A stretch of DNA of 64,000 bases from Pseudonocardia alni (GCF_002813375.1 NZ_PHUJ01000003.1:4898001-4962000), one strand, 5' to 3'. Shown: positions 54,228-62,574, counted from the first letter of the stretch. Translations and numbers: made by a program. Notes: generated by a model not told the origin, from the letters alone.

Positions 54228-54308
54228 GTCCACCGTCCTCCGCTCGTGTGGCCGGGCCGGAGCGTAACGCCCTGGCGCGCGGCGGCCGTGGCACGGCAGC
54301 ATCCGCCC

Positions 54309-55571
54309 GTGACCGCCGCACCCGACGCCGCCTCCCCGCCGCAGGACCCCGCCCAGCCCCGCCTGCTGGCGGTGCTCGCGATCGGGCAGGTGCTCGGCGG
54401 GACGGCCGTGGCGACCTCGATCGCCGCGAGTTCGCTGGTCGCGTCCCGGCTGTCCGGCTCGCCCGCGGTCGGTGGCGTCGCGTCGACGGCGAGCGTGCTG
54501 GGCGCGGCGGGTGCGGCCGCCGTCGTCGCACGCGTGGCCCAGGCCCGGGGACGGCGTCCCGCGCTGGTCGGCGGTCACCTGGTGGGACTGCTCGGCGCGG
54601 TCGGTGCGGTCGTCGCGGCCACGACCGGCTCGGTGGCGCTGCTGCTGGTGTCGTTGCTGCTGATCGGTTCGGGGACGGCGGTCGGGCTCGCCGCGCGCTA
54701 CGCCGCCACCGACCTGGCCGCGCCGGCGCGGGCCGGCCGCGCGCTCGCGCTGGTGGTGTGGGCGACGACGGTCGGTGCGGTCGCCGGGCCGAACCTGCTC
54801 GGTCCGCTGGACTCCGTGGCCGTGTCGGCCGGGCTGCCCGGTGTCGCCGGTCCGTACCTGCTCTGCGCGGTCGCGTTCGCCCTGGCGGCCCTGACCGGGT
54901 GGCTGGGTCTGCGGCCCGACCCGCTGCTGCGGGCCCGGGAGCGCGCGGGGACCCCGGCCGGCGCACCCGGGGCCGCGGCGGTGCGGCCGTGGGCGGTGCT
55001 GCGGGCCTCGCGCCCCGCGCTGCTCGGCGCGGTCGGCATCGTGCTCGGGCACGCGGTGATGGTCGGGCTGATGTCGATGACCCCGGTGCACATGGACCAC
55101 GGCGGCGCGGCGCTGTCGGTCGTCGGGCTGGTGATCAGCCTGCACATCGCGGGGATGTACGCGCTCAGCCCGTTGTTCGGGTGGCTCGCCGACCGGCTCG
55201 GACCGGCGCGGGTGCTGGCCGGTGCCGGGGTGCTGCTGCCGCTGGCGGGGGTGGTCTGCGCCCTCGCCGCGCCGACCTCGACCGGCCTGCTGTCGGTGGG
55301 CCTGGTGCTGCTCGGTCTGGGCTGGTCGGCAGCGGTGGTGGGCGGGTCGGCGCAGCTCACGGCGTCGCTGGCGGTGGCCGACCGGCCGCGGGTGCAGGGC
55401 TCGGTGGACGTGGCGATGAACCTGGTCGGCGCCGCCGCCGGGATCGTGGCCGGGGTGCTCGTGACGGTGTCGTCCTACGCGCTGCTCGGCGCGCTGGTGG
55501 TCGTGGCGACGGTGCCGTTCCTGCTGGTGGCAGCACGCTCGGCCCGCACGGGACGCCCGGCGGCCGGCTGA
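54309..55571 (+). CDS. MFS transporter
   Basis: A 420-residue carrier with about twelve helices, Ala/Gly/Leu/Val-rich. The N-terminal half has GGTAVATSIAASSLVASRLS and the loop VARVAQARGRRPALVGG; the second half has the conserved loop FGWLADRLGPARVLAG. It resembles drug or sugar exporters of the MFS rather than MHS importers; substrate not assignable. GTG at 54309 is chosen because homology begins there; the frame extends upstream into the antisense of the previous gene. Confidence 0.88.
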   Translation: MTAAPDAASPPQDPAQPRLLAVLAIGQVLGGTAVATSIAASSLVASRLSGSPAVGGVASTASVLGAAGAAAVVARVAQARGRRPALVGGHLVGLLGAVGAVVAATTGSVALLLVSLLLIGSGTAVGLAARYAATDLAAPARAGRALALVVWATTVGAVAGPNLLGPLDSVAVSAGLPGVAGPYLLCAVAFALAALTGWLGLRPDPLLRARERAGTPAGAPGAAAVRPWAVLRASRPALLGAVGIVLGHAVMVGLMSMTPVHMDHGGAALSVVGLVISLHIAGMYALSPLFGWLADRLGPARVLAGAGVLLPLAGVVCALAAPTSTGLLSVGLVLLGLGWSAAVVGGSAQLTASLAVADRPRVQGSVDVAMNLVGAAAGIVAGVLVTVSSYALLGALVVVATVPFLLVAARSARTGRPAAG

Positions 55572-55585
55572 GCGGGCCCCTCAGC
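55567..55585. terminator. Small bidirectional hairpin at convergent stops
   Basis: GCTGAG-7N-CTCAGC, containing the MFS TGA and the TGA of the small convergent membrane gene in opposite arms. Confidence 0.4.
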
Positions 55586-55742
55586 GACGGCGCTGGTGGA
55601 GCCACCAGCGCACCAGCACGACCAGCGCGGACAGCAGCGCGAGCAGCGACACGACCTGCCACGCCAGGGGCGACCCGATGCCGGTCGTCGCGAGGACCTC
55701 GTCGGCGACGTCGACCGGGACGGTCGCGAGCAGTTCGGACAT
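55581..55742 (-). CDS. Small single-pass membrane protein
   Basis: A 53-residue peptide, MSELLATVPVDVADEVLATT then a hydrophobic helix (PLAWQVVSLLALLSALVVLV) and a basic end RWWLHQRRR. The pattern (N-out, positive C-terminus) fits a tail-anchored or single-pass protein. No family recognised. Coding is supported by convergent spacing with the MFS gene. Confidence 0.5.
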   Translation of the reverse strand: MSELLATVPVDVADEVLATTGIGSPLAWQVVSLLALLSALVVLVRWWLHQRRR

Positions 55743-55807
55743 ATCACCCAGGCTACCGGCTCCGGGGCCGTCAACGGGCGGACACCACACGGAACGGGTG
55801 ACCCGTC

Positions 55808-55813
55808 TACCCT
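55808..55813 (+). promoter_or_regulatory. Leaderless -10 (DUF3046 gene)
   Basis: TACCCT, 7 nt before the GTG at 55821. Confidence 0.5.
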
Positions 55814-55820
55814 CGCGGGC

Positions 55821-56015
55821 GTGCGACTGAGCCACTTCCGGGAACTGATGGAGGGCGAGTTCGGGCCGGTGCGGGCGGCGTCGCTGTCCCGCGACCACGT
55901 CTTCGCCGACCTCGGCGGCCGGACCGTCGAGCAGGCGATCGAGGCGGGTCTCGACCTGCGCCGGGTCTGGCGCGCGGTCTGCGCGGCCTACGAGGTCCCA
56001 CCCGCACGGCGGTAG
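55821..56015 (+). CDS. DUF3046 domain protein
   Basis: A 64-residue protein conserved in actinobacteria upstream of recA (Rv2738c in M. tuberculosis). The pattern VRLSHFRELMEGEFGPVRAA, then SRDHVFADLGGRTVEQAIEAG, then VWRAVCAAYEVPP is the DUF3046 signature. Function unknown; the constant linkage suggests a role around recombination. Leaderless start. Confidence 0.92.
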   Translation: MRLSHFRELMEGEFGPVRAASLSRDHVFADLGGRTVEQAIEAGLDLRRVWRAVCAAYEVPPARR

Positions 56016-56086
56016 CGGCGCCCCGGGCGGTCGTGGTGACCGCTCGGCTCCCGTGGGTGCCCGGTCGGCGTGTCGCGGTGTCGGAT

Positions 56087-56100
56087 CGAACGCGTGTTCG
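56087..56100 (+). promoter_or_regulatory. LexA (SOS) box of recA
   Basis: CGAACGCGTGTTCG, a perfect fit to the actinobacterial SOS consensus CGAACRNRYGTTYG, 175 bp upstream of the recA ATG. Confidence 0.85.
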
Positions 56101-56185
56101 TCTACGGTTCCGCCAGGGCCCGCGGTACCGGTCCTGCAGCGCGGTGTCGGACGAGTTGTCCACAGGCGCCGATCCGGGCCCGTAA

Positions 56186-56208
56186 CTGTCAGGGGTACCC
56201 CATACCGT
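56186..56208 (+). promoter_or_regulatory. RecA-NDp (PafBC-type) promoter of recA
   Basis: CTGTCAGGG then TACCGT at 56203-56208 have the spacing of the LexA-independent RecA-NDp promoter (core TTGTCAGTG, -10 TANNNT). GGGGTACCCC between the elements is a perfect palindrome. Confidence 0.65.
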
Positions 56209-56274
56209 TGTGGTGTGCCTCCCCGAAAGACACCAGCAGGACCCGATCGTCGACCACCAGCGAGGAGTCAAGAG

Positions 56275-57327
56275 ATGTCCGCTCCGGACCGCGGCAAGGC
56301 GCTCGAACTCGCCCTCGCCCAGATCGAGAAGAACCACGGCAAGGGATCGGTGATGCGCCTGGGCGACCAGACCCGCGTCCCGATCAGTGCCATCTCCACG
56401 GGCTCCATCGCGCTCGACGTCGCGCTCGGCGTCGGGGGCATCCCGCGCGGCCGCGTCGTCGAGATCTACGGCCCGGAGTCCAGCGGCAAGACGACCGTCG
56501 CGCTGCACGCGGTCGCGAGCGCGCAGGCCGCCGGAGGCGTCGCGGCGTTCATCGACGCCGAGCACGCGCTCGACCCGGAGTACGCCAAGGCGCTCGGCGT
56601 CGACACCGACGACCTGCTGGTCTCCCAGCCGGACACCGGTGAGCAGGCGCTGGAGATCGCGGACATGCTGATCCGCTCCGGCGCGCTCGACATCATCGTC
56701 ATCGACTCGGTGGCCGCGCTCGTGCCGCGCGCCGAGATCGAGGGCGAGATGGGCGACAGCCATGTCGGCCTGCAGGCCCGGCTGATGAGCCAGGCGCTGC
56801 GGAAGATCACCGGTGCGCTCAGCAACTCCGGCACCACCGCGATCTTCATCAACCAGCTGCGCGAGAAGATCGGCGTGATGTTCGGGTCCCCGGAGACCAC
56901 GACCGGTGGTAAGGCGCTGAAGTTCTACGCGTCGGTCCGCATGGACATCCGCCGCATCGAGACCCTGAAGGACGGCACCGACATGGTCGGCAGCCGGACC
57001 CGGGTCAAGGTCGTGAAGAACAAGGTGGCCCCGCCGTTCAAGCAGGCGGAGTTCGACGTGCTCTACGGCGTCGGCATCTCCAAGGAGGGTTCGCTGATCG
57101 ACGTGGGCGTCGAGCAGGGGATCATCCGCAAGTCCGGTGCCTGGTACACCTACGAGGGCGACCAGATGGGGCAGGGCAAGGAGAACGCCCGCAAGTTCCT
57201 CAAGGAGAACCCGGACGTCGCCGCCGAGGTCGAGAAGCGCATCAAGGAGAAGCTGGGGATCGGCGCCGTCGTCGACGCCGAGGAGACCAGCCCGGTCGAG
57301 CCCCTCCCGGCCCCGGTCGACTTCTGA
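56275..57327 (+). CDS. recA: Recombinase RecA
   Basis: A 350-residue strand-exchange ATPase and LexA co-protease. Walker A GPESSGKT is at about 66-73, Walker B in DIIVIDSVAALVP, and the L1/L2 loops and FINQLREKIGVMFGSPETTT are conserved. No intein is present, unlike in M. tuberculosis. The ATG at 56275 follows GAGGAG, and the leader contains an SOS box and a second damage promoter. Two nucleotides separate its stop from the recX start. Confidence 0.98.
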   Translation: MSAPDRGKALELALAQIEKNHGKGSVMRLGDQTRVPISAISTGSIALDVALGVGGIPRGRVVEIYGPESSGKTTVALHAVASAQAAGGVAAFIDAEHALDPEYAKALGVDTDDLLVSQPDTGEQALEIADMLIRSGALDIIVIDSVAALVPRAEIEGEMGDSHVGLQARLMSQALRKITGALSNSGTTAIFINQLREKIGVMFGSPETTTGGKALKFYASVRMDIRRIETLKDGTDMVGSRTRVKVVKNKVAPPFKQAEFDVLYGVGISKEGSLIDVGVEQGIIRKSGAWYTYEGDQMGQGKENARKFLKENPDVAAEVEKRIKEKLGIGAVVDAEETSPVEPLPAPVDF

Positions 57328-57329
57328 GC

Positions 57330-58547
57330 GTGACCGGCGAGCGCGACGGGTCCGGAGGCACGTCCGGACGGGACGGTGCGGAGCCGACCAGGCCCCGCAC
57401 CGTCCCGCTCGACGACCTGTTCGGCGTGACCCCGTCGGTCACCGACGAGCAGGATCCGCCCGCGATCCGGACCGCCGACCCGACCGGCGGTGAGCCGGAC
57501 GAGTCCGTCGCCGAGCCCCCGGGGGTCCCCGGCTGGGACACGAGCCCCCACCAGGTCTCGTTCGCCGCGCTGAGCGGTGCCGACGAGGCCCTCACGACGG
57601 CGACCGATCCGCCGGCTGCCTGGTCCACGGGACCGGCGGCGGACGGCGCGACGGACGGGGCGGCGGCCCCTGCCCCGGTCCGCAGGCTGACCCTCGACGA
57701 CCCCGACCCCCACCCCGAGCCGGCTTCCGGTGGGAGCGCCGACGACGGCGTCGACGATGCGGGACCCGGCTCACCCCGTGTGGTCTCCTTCGAGGAGCTG
57801 TCCGGACGGGGCGCCCGCCGCAGCGGACCCCGTCGCGACCGCGCGACCCCGCGTCGGCGTCCGGGCGCCGCGGCAGGCGCGACCGACCGGGACGCCACCG
57901 CCGCCGTGCCCGAGGGCACCGGGCCGGACCCGGTCGAGGAGAGCACCACCCCCCGTGGCCGGCGCCGCGGAGAGGGCCGTGGCCGGGGGAGACGTCGGGG
58001 TGAGGACGTCACCCCACGCGTCGAGACACCGCAGGAGCAGGAGACCCGCGCCCGCGACATCTGCCTGCGCCTGCTCACCGACCGCGCCCGCACGGTCAAG
58101 GAGCTCGGCGACGCGCTGCGTCGCAAGGAGATCCCCGACGAGGTCGCGCACCGCGTCCTCGACCGGTTCGACGAGGTCGGACTCGTCGACGACCAGGCCT
58201 TCGCCGAACAGTGGGTCCGGTCCCGCCACCGCCACCGCGGCCTCGGCAAGCGGGCGATCGCGATGGAGCTGCACCGCAAGGGCGTCGACCGCGAGATCGC
58301 CGACGAGGCGCTCACCGGCATCGACGACGACTCCGAACGCGACCGGGCCCGCGAGCTCGTCGTACGGCGGCTGCGGAGCCTGCCCGTCGGGAGCCGCGAG
58401 GAGCGGCAGTCCAGCGCCCGCAAGCTGGTCGGCATGCTCGCGCGCAAGGGTTACGGGCCCGGGGTCGCCTACGGGGTGGTCAAGGAGGAGATCGCCGCCG
58501 CCGGTGCGGAGGCCGACGAGCTGGGCGAGGCCCCGCCCGAGGACTGA
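57330..58547 (+). CDS. recX: Regulatory protein RecX with long N-terminal extension
   Basis: A 405-residue RecA modulator. Only the last 165 residues are the RecX domain (three-helix repeats: ICLRLLTDRARTVKELGDAL; VLDRFDEVGLVDDQAFAEQW; RHRGLGKRAIAMELHRKGVD). Typical RecX is 150-220 residues. The first 235 residues are disordered, acidic then basic, and carry three related short motifs (TVPLDDLFG near 24-32, QVSFAALSG near 75-83, VVSFEELSG near 151-159). Starts 2 nt after recA, so it is co-transcribed with recA. Confidence 0.92.
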   Translation: MTGERDGSGGTSGRDGAEPTRPRTVPLDDLFGVTPSVTDEQDPPAIRTADPTGGEPDESVAEPPGVPGWDTSPHQVSFAALSGADEALTTATDPPAAWSTGPAADGATDGAAAPAPVRRLTLDDPDPHPEPASGGSADDGVDDAGPGSPRVVSFEELSGRGARRSGPRRDRATPRRRPGAAAGATDRDATAAVPEGTGPDPVEESTTPRGRRRGEGRGRGRRRGEDVTPRVETPQEQETRARDICLRLLTDRARTVKELGDALRRKEIPDEVAHRVLDRFDEVGLVDDQAFAEQWVRSRHRHRGLGKRAIAMELHRKGVDREIADEALTGIDDDSERDRARELVVRRLRSLPVGSREERQSSARKLVGMLARKGYGPGVAYGVVKEEIAAAGAEADELGEAPPED

Positions 58548-58561
58548 CCGTCCCGGGACGG
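58548..58561. terminator. Palindrome after recX
   Basis: CCGTCCCGGGACGG, a perfect 14-bp palindrome directly after the recX stop. As RNA it would need a loop, so termination is uncertain. Confidence 0.35.
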
Positions 58562-58961
58562 GGCCCCCGCCCGGTCACGACCGCACCACGCGCCCTCCCC
58601 GGGCAGCGGGGCGACCGCCGCGACCGCCGCGACCGGCGGCGTCGTCGCCGGGTCCGACAGCGCACCCGGAGCCCGCGGGATCCCGCCGGCCGGGTACCGC
58701 CCTCGGACGGCGGGTCCACGGCGTACTGGAGCTGCTCCAGGCCGGCGACCAGCCAGTTCAGTCCGTGGTCGCGGGCCCGCTCGGCAGTCGCCTCGACCGG
58801 CCCGGTACCGGGGGGCGCGGCCGACGTCACGGCGCCCACCCCGGCGCCCGCGCCGCCGAGCAGCACCACGAGCACCCCGGCACGGCACCCGCCCGACGCC
58901 TGCGGCGGCGACGCCGTGACGTCTCCGGTGCGATCTCGACGGTGGTCTCGACCGCGCTCAT
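58562..58961 (-). pseudogene. Frameshifted small membrane/exported protein gene
   Basis: Starting at ATG 58961 the frame reads MSAVETTVEIAPETSRRRRR and runs to a stop at 58828. Protein-like sequence then continues in another frame: VLVVLLGGAGAGVGAVTSAA (a membrane or signal helix), VEATAERARDHGLNWLVAGL and EQLQYAVDPPSEGG, with codons ending in G/C. A further shift gives ALSDPATTPPVAAVAAVAPL. One extra C in the four-C run at 58875-58878 would join the first two parts. Either a decayed gene or assembly indels; no family recognised. Confidence 0.45.
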
Positions 58962-59104
58962 CGCCGCACCGCCGGACCCGGGGTGGACCGGTCCCGCCCG
59001 CGGGTCGCCCCACCGCCGTCGTCCCCGGGGTCGGGGCCCCCGGCGGGACCAGCGTCTCCAGCGCCATGCACCGTCTCCTGCGTCGTGGCGGCACGATCCG
59101 CCAC
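58958..59104 (-). CDS. Possible small ORF coupled to the frameshifted gene
   Basis: A 48-residue frame from GTG 59104 (VADRAATTQETVHGAGDAGP...), Gly/Asp-rich, ending in an ATGA overlap with the start at 58961. GGAAGGGG lies about 10 nt upstream. It could be a real coupled peptide or the N-terminus of the same broken gene. Open further upstream to 59173. Confidence 0.3.
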   Translation of the reverse strand: MADRAATTQETVHGAGDAGPAGGPDPGDDGGGATRGRDRSTPGPAVRR

Positions 59105-59242
59105 CGCGGGTGCCCCTTCCGGTCGTTGCGCAGAGCAAGCCCAGAGGACGCTGAGCGATCCCCGGGAGTCCACGGTCGAGCCGCCCGGCGGAGATCCGGT
59201 TCTGCGTACCGATCAGGGGTGCTTAACCGGTGACTGCGTGCA

Positions 59243-59248
59243 TAGGAT
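59243..59248 (+). promoter_or_regulatory. Candidate modA -10
   Basis: TAGGAT, 64 nt before the modA start, in the otherwise featureless 59174-59311 interval. Confidence 0.35.
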
Positions 59249-59311
59249 GCCCGCGGAGCCGCAGTTCGTGATCGGCGAACGGCGCGGGGAGTCGATCCCG
59301 GGAGGGTGTTC

Positions 59312-60109
59312 GTGAGGATCCGAGGACGAGTGGCCGGCGCCGCGCTGGTGGTGACGGCGCTGTTCGCGCCGGCGGGTTGCGGCGGGGGAGCCGGGGGCGG
59401 CGGGACCGCCGCGCAGCCGGGCGGCGAGGCGCAGGGCGGCACGCTGACGGTGTTCGCCGCGGCGTCGCTGACCGGCACGTTCGGTGACCTGGAGAAGAAG
59501 TTCGAGGCCGCCAACCCGGGCACGGACGTGGTGTTCAACTTCGCCGGGTCCTCGGCCCTGGCCCAGCAGATCAACCAGGGCGCCCCGGCCGACGTGTTCG
59601 CCTCGGCCGACCAGAACAACATGACCAAGGTGACCGACGCGGGCAACGCCCAGGGGCAGCCCGAGGTCTTCGCCACCAACACCCTGCAGATCGCGGTCGC
59701 GCCGCAGAACCCGAAGCAGATCGCGTCGCTGCAGGACCTGAGCAGGCCCGGCCTGCGGACCGTGGTCTGCGCCCCGCAGGTGCCGTGCGGCTCGGCGACG
59801 GAGAAGGTGGAGAAGGCCGCCGGCGTGGACATCACGCCCGTCTCCGAGGAGCAGGACGTCAAATCGGTGCTGCAGAAGGTCACCACCGGCAACGCCGACG
59901 CCGGGCTCGTCTACCGGACCGACGTCGCCGCGTCGACGGGGCAGGCGCAGGGCGTCGACATCCCGCAGGCGTCGGAGGCGGTCAACCAGTACCCGATCGT
60001 CGTCCTGAAGAACACGAAGAACGCCGAGCCGGCGCAGAAGTGGGTGCAGTTCGTGAACGGCGACGAGGGTCGTCAGGTCCTCGGGGCGGCCGGCTTCGGC
60101 GCCCCCTGA
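59312..60109 (+). CDS. modA: Molybdate ABC transporter substrate-binding lipoprotein
   Basis: A 265-residue periplasmic-type binding protein anchored as lipoprotein: basic VRIRGRVAG, hydrophobic segment, lipobox PAGC with Cys23 and a Gly-rich linker. The mature domain has TLTVFAAASLTGTFGDLEKK, the FNFAGSSALAQQINQGAPAD segment, VFASADQNNMTKV and GNADAGLVYRTDVAAS, the ModA/WtpA oxyanion signature. GTG 59312 is preferred over 59306 because GGAGGG lies 5 nt upstream of it. No modB or modC follows; the next gene converges. Confidence 0.93.
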   Translation: MRIRGRVAGAALVVTALFAPAGCGGGAGGGGTAAQPGGEAQGGTLTVFAAASLTGTFGDLEKKFEAANPGTDVVFNFAGSSALAQQINQGAPADVFASADQNNMTKVTDAGNAQGQPEVFATNTLQIAVAPQNPKQIASLQDLSRPGLRTVVCAPQVPCGSATEKVEKAAGVDITPVSEEQDVKSVLQKVTTGNADAGLVYRTDVAASTGQAQGVDIPQASEAVNQYPIVVLKNTKNAEPAQKWVQFVNGDEGRQVLGAAGFGAP

Positions 60110-60122
60110 CCCCGGGTCAGGG
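60104..60122. terminator. Bidirectional hairpin at modA/esterase stops
   Basis: CCCTGACCC-C-GGGTCAGGG: a 9-bp perfect repeat holding the modA TGA in one arm and the esterase TGA in the other. Confidence 0.5.
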
Positions 60123-61241
60123 CACGGGGACCGACACCCGTCCCACGAGCCACGGATAGGAGTCCGACAGGGCCTGGGAGAACAGGTCGAAGTCGTGCCC
60201 GCCCCCGGGCACGATCACCAGCCGGTTCTCGACACCGGCCCGGGTCGCCACCGCCGACAGCGTGTGCGCGGCGGCGGCCGGATCGGTGTCGGCGTCACCC
60301 GCCTCGAACCAGCCGGCGATCCCGGGGGCCCGGTTCGCGGCCAGCAGCGTCGCCGGGTCGTGTGCGGCGAACGCGGTCTGCGACCCGCCGAACAGCCCGG
60401 CGACGGTGTCCGGGACTCCGCCGTTGGAGTCCCCGACCCGCGGGCCGAGCAGTCCGGCGTAGTCACCGAACGTGGCGAACACCGTGGGATGGCGCAGCGC
60501 CAGCATCGCCGCGCAGCTGCCGCCCTCGGACAACCCCGCCACCGCCCACGACGGCCCCGGCGGCCGCGTCCCCAGCAGCCTGCTCACCACCCGGGGCACG
60601 TCGCGGGTCAGGTAGGTCTCGACCTTCGCCGTCGGGGTGTCGACGCACTCGGAGTCCGCGGTGTAGGTGCCGTTGACGTCGGGCATCACCAGGATCGGTG
60701 CCACCCCGTGGTGCTGGGCGGCCCAGGCGTTCGCGACGTCGGCGGCGCCCCCGGAGTCCACCCAGTCCACCGGACGGCCGGGGGTCCCGTGCAGCAGCAC
60801 GATCACCGGCAGCTGTGGCCGGGGCCGTTCGTACCAGGCGGGCGGCACCCACACGACCGTGGGCCGGGCCGCGAAGTGCGACGCCGTCCCCGGGATCGGG
60901 ATCTGCACGACCTGACCGGTCGCCGGGACCTTCCGCGTCAGCAGCAGCTGGGCGACCCCGATCCCCTCCACCGGTCCGGTCCCGGCCACGTCGCCGACGG
61001 TCCGCAGGTAGTCCAGACCGGCGTTCACCCCGACCAGGGCGCTCGCCGGCAGCACCACCGCGACGACGCCCGTCGCACCCAGCCGGGCGAGGATCCGCAG
61101 CGACCGGTACCGGGACCGCCCGGCCCGCCGGACCCCCAGGACGACCAGCACGAGGACCACCACACCGGCGAGGACGAACCCCGTCACGAACTGCCACGTG
61201 GTGATCGGGACCGCGTCGATCCCGGTGGTACCGGCGTCCAT
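60117..61241 (-). CDS. Alpha/beta-hydrolase esterase (antigen 85/EstD-like)
   Basis: A 374-residue protein. Two N-terminal membrane helices (about 15-37 and 50-75) are followed by a hydrolase domain with LPVIVLLHGTPGRPVDWVDS (oxyanion region), nucleophile Ser238 in GLSEGGSCA and a C-terminal His in VPGGGHDFDLF. This matches the putative-esterase family that includes mycolyltransferase Ag85 and many actinobacterial exported esterases. The domain is probably extracytoplasmic. Acyl donor unknown. Confidence 0.9.
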   Translation of the reverse strand: MDAGTTGIDAVPITTWQFVTGFVLAGVVVLVLVVLGVRRAGRSRYRSLRILARLGATGVVAVVLPASALVGVNAGLDYLRTVGDVAGTGPVEGIGVAQLLLTRKVPATGQVVQIPIPGTASHFAARPTVVWVPPAWYERPRPQLPVIVLLHGTPGRPVDWVDSGGAADVANAWAAQHHGVAPILVMPDVNGTYTADSECVDTPTAKVETYLTRDVPRVVSRLLGTRPPGPSWAVAGLSEGGSCAAMLALRHPTVFATFGDYAGLLGPRVGDSNGGVPDTVAGLFGGSQTAFAAHDPATLLAANRAPGIAGWFEAGDADTDPAAAAHTLSAVATRAGVENRLVIVPGGGHDFDLFSQALSDSYPWLVGRVSVPVP

Positions 61242-61367
61242 GGACCGCTCTCCTCGTGTCGTGCCCGCGAGATCATCCCCTGCCGCTGTGAGTCCCGGGT
61301 GAGAACCCGGTGAGGATCTGCTGAGTCCACTGTCCGGAGCGGTGACGCCGGTCCTGGCGTCGCCGGT

Positions 61368-61930
61368 GTGGAGCCGACGATCGTCGGGCTGCCGGCGCAC
61401 ATACCGCTGGTGCACGGCGTCGTGGTGCTGGTCCCGCTGACCGCCCTCGGACCGGTGCTGGTCGCGGCCGGCCCGCGCCACGGGTGCGTCTGGTCTGGCC
61501 GACCGTGGTGCTCGCCGCGGCCACCCTGGCCCTGGTCCCGGTGACCACCGGGGCGGGGGGATGGCTGGAGCACCGACTGCCGCGGACCCCGCTCATCCGG
61601 GACCACGCCGAGCTGGGCGACGGGCTGCTGCCGTGGGCCGCCGGGCCGGCCGTGGTCGCCGTCGTGGTCGCGGTGCGCCACGTCGTGGCGGTCCGGGCCG
61701 GGCGTCGCGTCCCCGCGACGGACGGCGGCGGGGCCCCGGAGGTCCCGGCCGGGACGGCGCCCGGCGGGACCGTCGTGACGGTGGTCGTGGCCGTGCTGGC
61801 CGTCGTCGTCGCGGTCGGGGCGGTGGTGACGACGGTACGGATCGGGGACTCCGGGGCGCGTGCCGCGTGGACCGGCCAGGTCGCCGAGCAGCCGCTGGGC
61901 GGGTCGCAGGGGGAACCGGACGGCGGCTGA
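61368..61930 (+). pseudogene. DUF2231 membrane protein gene with a frameshift
   Basis: Frame 1 from GTG 61368 encodes EPTIVGLPAHIPLVHGVVVL and VPLTALGPVLVAAGP, the start of a DUF2231 protein. Near 61478-61484 the homology passes to another frame (VRLVWPTVVLAAATLALVPV, then GGWLEHRLPRTPLIRDHAEL, GDGLLPWAAG) and runs to 61930. One additional C next to CAC at 61479-61481 restores a single frame of about 187 residues with four helices. Either a genuine mutation or a sequence error. DUF2231 function is unknown. Confidence 0.75.
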
Positions 61931-61959
61931 CCGCCCGCCCCCTGACACCCCGGCGCCGC

Positions 61960-62532
61960 TCAGCGTGGCGCGCCGTGCCAGCGCCACCGGGCCGGCGCGG
62001 GCACACCACGCCACGACGCCCGGCCGGTGTGGTGCAGCAGCGCCCCGGCCGGGTCGTCGCCCGCGTCGACGTCCGGCCACAGCCGGGCGAGTACGCCCCG
62101 GCACGGCGCCGCCGGCAGCGTCCACGCCGGGTCGGTGGTCCGGGTGATGTCGTGGGTGTGCACCAGGACCTCGGTGACGCCCATCGCGGCGAACCCGGCG
62201 GCGTCGGCGTCGCCGTAGGGGTGCCAGCCGCGCACCCCGCCGGGTGCGGTCCGGACGGCGGCGGCGAGCATCGCCCCGCCGGTCGCGGCGACCTGCAACA
62301 GCCCGGCGGTGCCGACGGCGTCGGGCACCACGATCTCGAACGGCGGATAGTCGTCGGGCGGGGCGATCGCCACCTGGGCGGCGTAGCCGAACAGGTCGTC
62401 CGCGACGTGCACCACGGTGTCGCGGCACGACCAGTCCAGCGGTCCGGCCGGGGCGGACCAGCCGTCGTCGGGTACCGCCCCCAGGGCTCCGACCATCGTC
62501 GTCACCGCGTTCTCGACGTCGTCCGCGCGCAT
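61960..62532 (-). CDS. Maleylpyruvate isomerase N-terminal (DinB-like, mycothiol-dependent type) protein
   Basis: A 190-residue four-helix-bundle protein: ADDVENAVTTMVGALGAVPD, then DWSCRDTVVHVADDLFGYAA with the first His ligand, and EVLVHTHDITRTTDP supplying the later His/Asp ligands. This is the MDMPI_N metal-binding pattern of mycothiol-dependent enzymes. The reaction cannot be assigned. Divergent from the NYN gene across 54 bp. Confidence 0.85.
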   Translation of the reverse strand: MRADDVENAVTTMVGALGAVPDDGWSAPAGPLDWSCRDTVVHVADDLFGYAAQVAIAPPDDYPPFEIVVPDAVGTAGLLQVAATGGAMLAAAVRTAPGGVRGWHPYGDADAAGFAAMGVTEVLVHTHDITRTTDPAWTLPAAPCRGVLARLWPDVDAGDDPAGALLHHTGRASWRGVPAPARWRWHGAPR

Positions 62533-62574
62533 CGGTGAACCGTGCCCTGCGGGCGGGCACCCGGGCCAGCGCAT

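Noticed and set aside
59306..59311. GTG at 59306 as the modA start
   Set aside because: It overlaps the GGAGGG ribosome binding site that is correctly spaced for GTG 59312.
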